From Silvimonas sp. (lineage in GTDB: Bacteria > Pseudomonadota > Gammaproteobacteria > Burkholderiales > Chitinibacteraceae): a stretch of 10,729 nt of DNA. The notes beneath the pieces are model-generated. The model did not search any database. It saw only the letters and a program-made list of their open reading frames with translations, and was not told the origin of the DNA. Shown in pieces: positions 1 through 5,276 of this stretch (position 1 is its first letter; every line of letters begins with the position of its first letter). A program made the position numbers and the translations under genes. The stretch is taken from assembly GCA_030151005.1 (NCBI GenBank), contig JASLES010000275.1, positions 1 to 10,729 on the forward strand, given 5' to 3'.

Positions 1-705
1 GGTGACCTCAATCACGTGCGACGCCGTGTCGGTATTGGTATTGAATGAAAGCAGTCCAACCAGATGGCCCGCCTGATCCAGAATAGGGCCGCCTTTGGCG
101 CCGGTCAGGATATTACCGCTGACATTGAATACGTGGGCATCGGTCCCCGCAGGTTTGTTTTGTACTCTGCCCGTGTTGAGCACGGCTTTGCCACCGGGTT
201 GGGCGGGCGAGAGAAAGCCGCCAATCAGGATGTTCTCGCCAGCCGCGGCTTCATCTTTGCGAAATTTGATGATGGAGCCGCTACTTCCAAAATCCCGCAC
301 CAGTGCCAAGTCACTTTCACCACTGAGCGCGACCTGCAAGGCCACGCGTGAATTGTCGATCATCACATGGCCGCAATCGTGAACCAGATGCTTGCTGGTC
401 ACGATCATGTTGGTCCCCACCCGAAAACCGCTGCCGGCAGCTACTGCCGGGGCGCGTGTCTGCACCGTGACCTGGTTGGTCTGAAAAGAACGCCAGCTGC
501 CATAGCGGCTGAAATTGGTGATCGCGCGCGTAGAACTTACAGTGGCAGTTTGCGCGCCCCGGCTTTGTGATACCTGGTTGGGCGCATTGGGATCCACATC
601 AGTAAACGTGACATTGCCCTGCGCATCTTTGGTTTTATAGATCTCAGCCTGGGCAGACAGGGCAAGGCAGCACAAAACAGCAAAACAGAAAGTGCGCGGC
701 AGCAT
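1..705 (-). CDS. DUF4124 + trypsin-like (S1/HtrA-fold) secreted protein, C-terminus cut by window edge; nucleophile Ser replaced by Lys
   Basis: The frame is open from an ATG at 705 to the window edge, giving 235 residues without a stop. Residues 1-20 look like a signal peptide (hydrophobic core, AQA cleavage site), so the protein is probably periplasmic or secreted. Residues 21-40 (IYKTKDAQGNVTFTD) match the DUF4124 pattern. From about residue 90 a trypsin-like fold is recognisable: VTSKHLV carries the catalytic-type His106, SDLALVR carries Asp132, and the expected GNSGGP reads GAKGGP, putting Lys204 where the Ser should be. On family knowledge this would abolish ordinary serine protease activity; a pseudoprotease or binding role is inference. 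The ATG is chosen because the signal peptide starts there; no strong ribosome binding site is visible. A weak TTGACG/GAGCAT promoter could lie at 767-739, but this is uncertain. The PH-domain gene lies 110 bp upstream on the same strand. Confidence 0.85.
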   Translation of the reverse strand, partial: MLPRTFCFAVLCCLALSAQAEIYKTKDAQGNVTFTDVDPNAPNQVSQSRGAQTATVSSTRAITNFSRYGSWRSFQTNQVTVQTRAPAVAAGSGFRVGTNMIVTSKHLVHDCGHVMIDNSRVALQVALSGESDLALVRDFGSSGSIIKFRKDEAAAGENILIGGFLSPAQPGGKAVLNTGRVQNKPAGTDAHVFNVSGNILTGAKGGPILDQAGHLVGLLSFNTNTDTASHVIEVT

Positions 706-815
706 GAAATAGACAACACAAAAGGACCAGGCGCCATGCTCGCAGTCGGTAAGCTGCGCGTCAATTTTTGCCAGAGCAATGCGGTATTTTCAATACACGC
801 AGATACATATTTCCA

Positions 816-1340
816 TCAATCCACTGATCTGCCATGCGCGTTAGCGGGCAGTTGGCTGCGCAGGTGTTCCAGCAAGGCATGAGGCAATTCAGGCGTGATC
901 ACCAGGGTGCGCGCTGCCAGCACCATGACGACGGCGCAGCGGATATCCGTGGCGTACAACCGGTATCGCCCCAGCGTCTTGTTGAAATACAAACCGGAAA
1001 ACGAAAACAGCCCGCTATTGCCACGCACACGCAGTGCGCCCTTGCAGGCTGCCGGGTCCAGCCGGGCAGAGACGAGATCGGTCAGTGGTATGCGGGTCGA
1101 AAAGCACGGGCGTTCAATGATCAGTGTGGTGCCCTCAATCCGGTAGCCCCGAATGATGTAGAGCGCGCTCGTGAGCAAGATCAGCAGCGGCAGCAATGTC
1201 AGCCAGGCCAGCGCCGGGTTGATGCGCGGCGTACCGGACAGTACGTGATACAGCACCAGCGCGGCTAGCCCCAGCGTGATGGTACAGGCGGCAGAGGTCA
1301 GTTTGAGGGTGGTGGGCCACGGGGCAACGGCAAAACGCAT
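816..1340 (-). CDS. Bacterial PH-domain membrane protein (bPH_10-like)
   Basis: This is a 174-residue protein. It has two predicted membrane segments, at about residues 12-33 and 43-63, followed by a soluble domain. The block at residues 104-132 (RVRGNSGLFSFSG, then LYFNKTLGRYRLYATD) and the later VITPELPHALL fit the bacterial PH-domain family seen in small proteobacterial membrane proteins; the exact family name is from memory. The molecular role of that family is unknown. The start is set at ATG 1340, where the typical RFxxAPWPTTLK N-terminus begins. The frame extends upstream to 1427, but that part looks like non-coding, Arg/Ala-rich translation. A weak GGAA lies about 6 bases before the ATG. 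The gene could be co-transcribed with the protease-like gene downstream, although the 110-bp gap argues against tight coupling. It is divergent from the cupin gene. Confidence 0.8.
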   Translation of the reverse strand: MRFAVAPWPTTLKLTSAACTITLGLAALVLYHVLSGTPRINPALAWLTLLPLLILLTSALYIIRGYRIEGTTLIIERPCFSTRIPLTDLVSARLDPAACKGALRVRGNSGLFSFSGLYFNKTLGRYRLYATDIRCAVVMVLAARTLVITPELPHALLEHLRSQLPANAHGRSVD

Positions 1341-1459
1341 GGTTGGTTCCGGATGAATCACTGTTCCAGCATACGCCGCAGCACGGGTGCAGCGCGCAGC
1401 GGGCGGGCCGAATGTCTCGTTTAACAAACGTCTGGCGGGCGGGGGCTACCCACGTCGGG

Positions 1460-1502
1460 ATGCAGCAAGTACGCTGCATAACCACATCGCTCAAGCGCTT
1501 GA
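1460..1502. promoter_or_regulatory. Two inverted repeats in the divergent region upstream of the cupin gene
   Basis: ATGCAGC (1460-1466) and GCTGCAT (1473-1479) are perfect inverted arms separated by 6 bases. Twelve bases further on, TCAAGCGCTTGA (1491-1502) is a perfect 12-bp palindrome. Both lie in the 204-bp gap between the divergent PH-domain and cupin genes, so regulator binding is possible. No convincing -35/-10 pair was found with them, and no regulator gene is adjacent. Confidence 0.35.
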
Positions 1503-1544
1503 AGCAATGGGCAAAAACCGGCATCGACCGGACGAGGAGGATGG

Positions 1545-2570
1545 ATGGAAACGCTAAATCAGACCGCAGCGACGGTTGTTGTTGATCACGAATGGCGCCG
1601 CTGGATTGCCGAAAACCTGCTCTTGGGCAGCAACCCGGCTGATCTGCTGCAAGTGATGATCTCTGGCGGAGTTGACCCTGAAGTGGCTGCGGTGGAAGTA
1701 AACGCCGCCCAGCAAAGCCCCTATCTGGCAGGCGCGCAACGCCTGAAAAACCGCATGGCCAAGCATGACTGGGTGCTCGATAACCTGCGGCGGCTGGAAC
1801 ACCTGCGCGCGGCAGAAATTCCGCGGCGGCATCGTTTGTCCACGCGTGAGTTTTTTGACGATTTCTACACCGCCGGCCGGCCCGTCATCATCACCGGCAT
1901 GATGGATCATTGGCCCGCCATGAATAAATGGAGCCTCGACTACTTTGCTGATCGTTGCGGCAATGCCGAGGTGCAAGTGCAGTTTGGTCGCAACAGCAAC
2001 CAGCATTACGAGCTGGACAAACAGCGCCACGAAAAAACCATGCGCTTTGCCGAGTATGTGAATCTGGTGCGCACCCAAAGCCCGACCAACGATTTTTACA
2101 TGACGGCCTACAACGATTCGCGTAACCGCAGCGCGCTCGCGAGCTTGTGGAACGACGTACCGCCCATGCCGGAATACCTGGACCCCAACTCGGTTGACAG
2201 CGGTTTTCTGTGGTTCGGGCCAGCGGGCACCATCACGCCGTTTCACCATGATCTGACCAACAACTTCATGGCGCAGATCATTGGTCGCAAGCGCATCGTG
2301 CTGGTGCCGGCGACGGAAATTGCCAGCATGTACAACCACGAGCACTGTTTTACCTATGTCGATGCGCGGGCCGTCGATTACCAGCGCTTTCCGGACATGC
2401 GTCGGGTCCGGCCACTGGAGTGTGTGCTCAATCCGGGCGAAATCCTGTTCTTGCCCGTGGGATGCTGGCATTTTGTTGAAGGCATGGAAGTCTCGGTCAC
2501 CATGTCTTTTATCAATTTTCGCTGGCTGAACGACTTTACCAGCAGCTACCCCGCCAACCGCGCGTTCTGA
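1545..2570 (+). CDS. Cupin-like (cupin_8/JmjC, FIH-type) putative Fe(II)/2-oxoglutarate-dependent hydroxylase
   Basis: The protein has 341 residues. About residues 15-75 form a helical N-terminal region (WRRWIAENLLLG, then SPYLAGAQRL) typical of this bacterial cupin_8 group. The JmjC-type core begins near residue 95 (STREFFDDFYTAGRPVIITG). The iron triad is intact: His234-x-Asp236 in TPFHHD and His309 in GCWHFVEG. Lys249 in GRKRIVLVP is a candidate 2-oxoglutarate contact. The family comprises protein or small-molecule hydroxylases related to factor-inhibiting HIF; the substrate here is unknown. The ATG at 1545 follows GAGGAGG (1534-1540) closely; another ATG at 1541 is out of frame. The FFDDFY, RPVIITGMMDHWPA and LPVGCWH blocks are well conserved in kind, so a functional enzyme is likely. 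The next gene (DUF1993) starts 159 bp downstream and may be independent. Confidence 0.85.
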   Translation: METLNQTAATVVVDHEWRRWIAENLLLGSNPADLLQVMISGGVDPEVAAVEVNAAQQSPYLAGAQRLKNRMAKHDWVLDNLRRLEHLRAAEIPRRHRLSTREFFDDFYTAGRPVIITGMMDHWPAMNKWSLDYFADRCGNAEVQVQFGRNSNQHYELDKQRHEKTMRFAEYVNLVRTQSPTNDFYMTAYNDSRNRSALASLWNDVPPMPEYLDPNSVDSGFLWFGPAGTITPFHHDLTNNFMAQIIGRKRIVLVPATEIASMYNHEHCFTYVDARAVDYQRFPDMRRVRPLECVLNPGEILFLPVGCWHFVEGMEVSVTMSFINFRWLNDFTSSYPANRAF

Positions 2571-2579
2571 CCTCCTGGT

Positions 2580-2619
2580 CGCAAGCCATTGCCATCCGGG
2601 CTGGTGGTGATGGCTTGCG
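2580..2619. terminator. Stem-loop after the cupin gene (no U tract)
   Basis: CGCAAGCCAT (2580-2589) and ATGGCTTGCG (2610-2619) are perfect 10-bp arms around a 20-base loop, starting 9 bases past the cupin stop codon. No T run follows on either strand, so it would be a weak or factor-dependent terminator, or an mRNA 3'-end stabiliser. Confidence 0.4.
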
Positions 2620-2729
2620 TGCAGAATCCCCGTCAAATTTGATGTGAATCGTCGATACTGATGACAACGGCTTGAATTTTCGATGGTTTGCCGCCACCGT
2701 TAGCACACCTTTTGAGGAGTGACGCTGTC

Positions 2730-3242
2730 ATGGCTGTATCGATGTATCGCCTTTCCATTCCGGTGTTCCAGCGGGGCCTGCAAGTACTGACCAGTTATCT
2801 GGACAAAGCCGAAGCCCACGCCCAAGCCGCTGGCGTGCCACCAGAAGTGCTGGTCCATGCACGCATTGCCACCGACATGCTGCCACTGGCCGGGCAGATA
2901 CAGCGCGCGTCTGATACATCCAAAAACGCCATTGGCCGCTTGATTGGCATTGATGTGCCGCGTTTTCCCGATTGCGAAACCACGTTTGGTGAACTGAAAA
3001 ACCGCATTGCGAAAACGCAGGCGTTTTTTGACACCATCACGCCAGAGCAACTGGATGGCAGCCATTTGCGTGAAGTGTCGCTGGATTTCTCTACCATCAA
3101 GGCGACCTTTACCGGTGACGAGTACCTGATGACGTTTGTGCTGCCGAACTTCTATTTTCATATCGCCACGGCCCATGCCATTTTGCGGCAGCACGGGCTG
3201 GATGTAGGCAAGCTGGATTATCTGGGGCCTTACGGGGAGTGA
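2730..3242 (+). CDS. DUF1993 family protein (DinB/YfiT-like fold)
   Basis: A 170-residue soluble protein that matches DUF1993 over its whole length: MYRLSIPVFQRGL at the start, then LDKAEAHA, ARIATDMLPLAGQIQRASD (residues 45-63), GIDVPRFPDCETTFGELKNRI, and a C-terminal LPNFYFHIATAHAILRQHG (138-156) with His144 and His149. The family is all-helical and related to DinB/YfiT-like proteins; its biochemical function is not established. The start is set at ATG 2730 because GAGGAGT at 2714-2720 lies 9 bases upstream and the family N-terminus begins here; an in-frame start at 2688 has no such support. A 10-bp palindrome, TCAAATTTGA (2633-2642), lies upstream and could be an operator. No terminator is evident after the stop; the repeat mosaic begins about 70 bp later. 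Confidence 0.88.
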   Translation: MAVSMYRLSIPVFQRGLQVLTSYLDKAEAHAQAAGVPPEVLVHARIATDMLPLAGQIQRASDTSKNAIGRLIGIDVPRFPDCETTFGELKNRIAKTQAFFDTITPEQLDGSHLREVSLDFSTIKATFTGDEYLMTFVLPNFYFHIATAHAILRQHGLDVGKLDYLGPYGE

Positions 3243-3313
3243 GAGAGGGCGCTGGCGGTTCTGGTTGTTTTTGACGGGGCTCACAGACGCGTGGGCGTGA
3301 CTACCTGTTCCCT

Positions 3314-3355
3314 CGTCATTCCCCTCGGCGGGCCCCCGCTGAGGCGGGAATCCAG
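3314..3355. repeat. REP/dRS3-like palindromic repeat, copy 1 (expanded)
   Basis: The unit starts CGTCATTCCC and ends GGGAATCCAG, like three other copies in the window. The centre is longer than in the others: CTCGGCGG and CCGCTGAG pair with one G·T, extending the ATTCCC/GGGAAT stem. The 3' flank (CCGGCCACCGCAGGGGGCC) resembles the flank of copy 2, so the repeat family extends beyond the palindrome. Confidence 0.6.
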
Positions 3356-3397
3356 TCCGGCCACCGCAGGGGGCCTTTGCTGGCCAGAACCACTGAG

Positions 3398-3434
3398 TAG
3401 CCCGGATGAAGGCCGTCGGGCCGGTAATCCGGGG
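3398..3434. repeat. CCCGGAT/ATCCGGG nested palindrome
   Basis: CCCGGAT (3401-3407) pairs with ATCCGGG (3427-3433), and inside it GGCC (3411-3414) pairs with GGCC (3419-3422). The wording GTAGCCCGGATGAAGGCC resembles short interspersed repeats seen in many proteobacterial genomes; family membership is from memory. Confidence 0.5.
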
Positions 3435-3467
3435 TGGCGGACCTCATAAATATTGTTGTGGGTGTTA

Positions 3468-3488
3468 GCGCCTTCGGCGCGGGTTTTT
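3468..3488 (+). terminator. GCGCC-TTC-GGCGC hairpin followed by T run
   Basis: GCGCC (3468-3472) and GGCGC (3476-3480) form a tight stem with a TTC loop, followed by GGG and TTTTT (3484-3488). It has the form of a plus-strand intrinsic terminator and could serve the DUF1993 gene 226 bp upstream. It may equally be the edge of the repeat element that follows. Confidence 0.4.
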
Positions 3489-3521
3489 AAAAGCATTTGA
3501 TACCCGGGGTGCCGGGCCCAC

Positions 3522-3553
3522 GTTACTTTCTTTGCTTCGCCAAAGAAAGTAAC
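3522..3553. repeat. 13-bp-arm palindrome within an interspersed repeat
   Basis: GTTACTTTCTTTG (3522-3534) and CAAAGAAAGTAAC (3541-3553) are perfect inverted arms around CTTCGC. The following bases (CAAAGAAAGGCGACCCC) repeat part of the right arm. This wording recurs in many beta- and gammaproteobacterial intergenic regions as I remember them, often mis-annotated as small proteins. CCCGG/CCGGG (3503-3516) forms a further hairpin just before it. Confidence 0.6.
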
Positions 3554-3604
3554 CAAAGAAAGGCGACCCCTGCGACAGCGCCCTGCGGGTTCCCTGCGCT
3601 TCTC

Positions 3605-3702
3605 GCAAGGCGCGGCTGGCTGCGGGAACTCGGGCTACGCCCTCAAACACCCCTCCGCCGAAACCCCGCGCCTTGCTGCGGTGCTCGGCGCTGCCGGAGG
3701 GG
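3605..3702. repeat. Array of nested inverted repeats
   Basis: GCAAGGCGCGG (3605-3615) pairs perfectly with CCGCGCCTTGC (3666-3676). CCCCTCCG (3650-3657) pairs with CGGAGGGG (3695-3702). The two pairings interleave, so only one can form at a time or a pseudoknot is needed. This looks like the right half of the same composite element as 3468-3553. Confidence 0.45.
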
Positions 3703-3735
3703 AGGAAGGTCAAAAACAACAGCACCATCAAAAAC

Positions 3736-3759
3736 AACCCCAACCCCAACCCCAACCCC
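3736..3759. repeat. Four AACCCC tandem units; G-quadruplex motif on the minus strand
   Basis: AACCCC occurs four times without interruption. The minus strand reads four GGGG runs separated by TT, a classic intramolecular G-quadruplex pattern. On the minus strand it is followed by GTTGTTTTTG, and an 11-bp direct repeat (TCAAAAACAAC at 3710-3720 and 3728-3738) adds a second T run. It lies about 125 bp past the MFS stop codon, so it would be in that gene's 3' untranslated RNA if read through. Confidence 0.7.
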
Positions 3760-3803
3760 GTAAACCGTCTGCCCGCAAGAATTGATCACTGTGCCCACCA
3801 CTT

Positions 3804-3831
3804 CGTCATTCTGGCGAACGCCGGAATCCAG
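3804..3831. repeat. REP/dRS3-like palindromic repeat, copy 2
   Basis: CGTCATTC to GGAATCCAG, with ATTCTGGCG (3808-3816) and CGCCGGAAT as arms, one T·G pair and an AA loop. It lies 51 bp from the MFS stop codon. The flank CCAGCGGGCC..CGCAGGCGGCC resembles that of copy 1. Confidence 0.6.
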
Positions 3832-3882
3832 CGGGCCGTCGCAGGCGGCCTTGCCTTTGGCATCAGCGTGACCACACCCTGA

Positions 3883-5079
3883 CTACTCCCCCGGTTTCTC
3901 CGTCGCAAAGTAAACCAGCGCCACCACGGGCAAGGCCAGCCCCAAGGCACTGGCCCAGAGCCAGCCACCGTGCGCGTAGGCCCAGCCACCCAGGGCAGAG
4001 GTGATGGCGCCGGCCGCGAAGAAGGTGGCCATATACAAACCGTTGAGGCGGCTGCGTGCATGTGCGCCGAGGGCAAAAATGGCGCGTTGACCCAGAACCA
4101 CGTTTGCCTGAACACCAAAGTCGATCATGATCGCTGCGATGACCAGCAAAGCCAGCGCCAGAGGCGAGCCTTCCGGAGCCAGGTGTGTGAGTAGCCAGGC
4201 GGTGGCAGCGCAGAGCATGGCCGCAGCGGTTGCGGGGCGGCTCCAGCCTTTGTCTGCCACGCGGCCAGCAATGGGGGCGGCAATGGCCCCGGCGACGCCG
4301 GCCAGCGCAAACAGGGCAATGCCCCGTTGGGTCAGGTGATAAGACCCGGCCAAAAGCAGCGGCGAGGTAGTCCAGAACACGCTGAACGTGCCGAACAAAC
4401 ACGCTTGGTACAAGGCGCGGCGGCGCAGGATGGGCGTTTGTAATGCCAGATGTGCCATCGATGACAGCAATTCACCATAAGACAAGGCATGTGCGGGTTG
4501 CCTTAGCGGCAGCTTGCCGCGTAACACCACGCCCAGCGCCACCATCGCCAGCGCCGACAGCACGAACACCACATGCCAGGACGTCATGGCGGTAATGAAA
4601 CTGGAGACCGGCCGCGCCAGCATGACGCCTAGCATCAGACCGCTCATGACATTGCCAATCACGCGGCCACGAGTGGCTTCCGGGGCAAGGTGAGCGGCAT
4701 AAGGCACCAGAATCTGCACGGCGACAGAGCCAATGCCAATGAACAGCGCCGCAACCAGAAACGGGAATGGCGATGGCGCCACGGCGGCGGCCAGCAAGGC
4801 CAGCGCCGCCAGACCCACCATCATCAGGACCAGCCGGCGGTTTTCAAACAAGTCGCCCAGCGGCACCACCAGAATCAGCCCGGTGCCGTAGCCAATTTGC
4901 GTCATGGTCACAATCAACCCGGCGGCGCTGACCGGCAGGCCCAGCGCGGCAGAAATCGGGCCTATCAGCGGTTGGGCGTAATAGATGTTGGCGACGATCA
5001 GCCCGCAGGAGGCGGCCAGTAGCCAGATTAGTCCGCTTGAAATGGCCGCGGGCACGGTGACGGGTTGGGGCATGTTCAT
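3883..5079 (-). CDS. MFS transporter (12-TM, YgaY/DHA-type putative efflux permease)
   Basis: The protein has 398 residues from ATG 5079. It reads as alternating hydrophobic segments consistent with 12 membrane helices. The first block, ANIYYAQPLIGPISAALGLP, followed by VTMTQIGYGTGL and a motif-A-like loop GDLFENRRLV, is typical of YgaY-like major facilitator proteins annotated as drug or small-molecule exporters. A second motif-A-like loop, GRVADKGWSR, marks the start of the C-terminal half. The substrate cannot be read from sequence. ATG 5079 is preferred because GGAA lies 6 bases upstream; the frame also has GTG at 5091 and ATG at 5073. It sits downstream of the ctaB terminator and has its own promoter with a palindromic operator (5124-5152), so it is probably induced by a regulator encoded elsewhere. 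No regulator gene is adjacent. Confidence 0.9.
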   Translation of the reverse strand: MNMPQPVTVPAAISSGLIWLLAASCGLIVANIYYAQPLIGPISAALGLPVSAAGLIVTMTQIGYGTGLILVVPLGDLFENRRLVLMMVGLAALALLAAAVAPSPFPFLVAALFIGIGSVAVQILVPYAAHLAPEATRGRVIGNVMSGLMLGVMLARPVSSFITAMTSWHVVFVLSALAMVALGVVLRGKLPLRQPAHALSYGELLSSMAHLALQTPILRRRALYQACLFGTFSVFWTTSPLLLAGSYHLTQRGIALFALAGVAGAIAAPIAGRVADKGWSRPATAAAMLCAATAWLLTHLAPEGSPLALALLVIAAIMIDFGVQANVVLGQRAIFALGAHARSRLNGLYMATFFAAGAITSALGGWAYAHGGWLWASALGLALPVVALVYFATEKPGE

Positions 5080-5123
5080 GTCGGGTTCCACGGCAAATAG
5101 CTGGGGTGTCAGGGATTGGCTGG

Positions 5124-5152
5124 ATAATAGGAAATGACCATTTCCTATTCAA
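5124..5152 (-). promoter_or_regulatory. Sigma70-type promoter with embedded 24-bp operator for the MFS gene
   Basis: On the minus strand, TTGAAT (5152-5147) and TATTAT (5129-5124) are separated by exactly 17 bases: 4/6 and 5/6 matches to consensus. The spacer and box edges form a perfect inverted repeat, AATAGGAAATG (5126-5136) and CATTTCCTATT (5139-5149), with a 2-base centre. A dimeric regulator of TetR, MarR or similar type bound here would block RNA polymerase. The predicted transcript start is near 5117, about 38 bases before the ATG at 5079. Confidence 0.7.
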
Positions 5153-5223
5153 TTGTCATGTGACCAGTGGTGCATTGGCAAGTGGCAAATCACAGCAAGT
5201 CAGTCAATCTGACCCCCAATGTA

Positions 5224-5261
5224 AAAAGCCACCTGCCAAAGACTGGCCAGGTGGCTTTTGC
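5224..5261 (-). terminator. Intrinsic terminator of the surf1-ctaA-ctaB group
   Basis: AAAAGCCACCTG (5224-5235) and CAGGTGGCTTTT (5248-5259) are perfect 12-bp arms. Reading on the minus strand the stem ends in GGCTTTTTAC, a proper U tract, 16 bases after the ctaB stop. It separates the oxidase cluster from the MFS gene. Confidence 0.85.
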
Positions 5262-5276
5262 GATGTTGGGCGTAGA

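Larger units (their letters stand above)
3243..3882. other. Gene-free repeat mosaic between DUF1993 and MFS genes
   Basis: About 640 bp hold no credible coding sequence. Open frames here begin with weak codons, lack ribosome binding sites, and translate hairpin arms into Arg/Ala/Pro-rich or GLGLGL peptides. At least seven inverted repeats of different types lie back to back; they are listed separately. The stretch is the 3' flank of both neighbouring genes, which converge here, a usual landing place for intergenic repeats. Confidence 0.7.

Noticed and set aside
834..1268. 144-codon plus-strand frame opposite the PH-domain gene
   Set aside because: Complement of a conserved coding region; Gln/Arg-rich with no domain or start signal.
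1554..2636. 360-codon minus-strand open frame opposite the cupin gene
   Set aside because: It is a shadow of the cupin gene. The plus-strand frame has conserved domains and a ribosome binding site; the shadow has neither.
3465..3755. 96-codon minus-strand frame starting MGLGLGLF in the repeat mosaic
   Set aside because: It starts with TTG inside the GGGGTT repeats, has no ribosome binding site and consists of translated hairpin arms; similar peptides are familiar spurious annotations of this repeat.
3300..3840. CRISPR array or insertion sequence in the repeat-rich gap
   Set aside because: Repeats are palindromes of different kinds with no regular spacer period, and no transposase frame or terminal inverted repeats with target duplication could be seen.
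3863..4402. 179-codon minus-strand frame inside the MFS gene
   Set aside because: Out-of-frame translation of the transporter; Arg/Gly/His-rich and without domain features.
5222..5261. Riboswitch or small RNA before the MFS gene
   Set aside because: The hairpin is on the far side of the MFS promoter and has the stem plus U tract of the ctaB terminator; nothing else in 5160-5220 looks structured.
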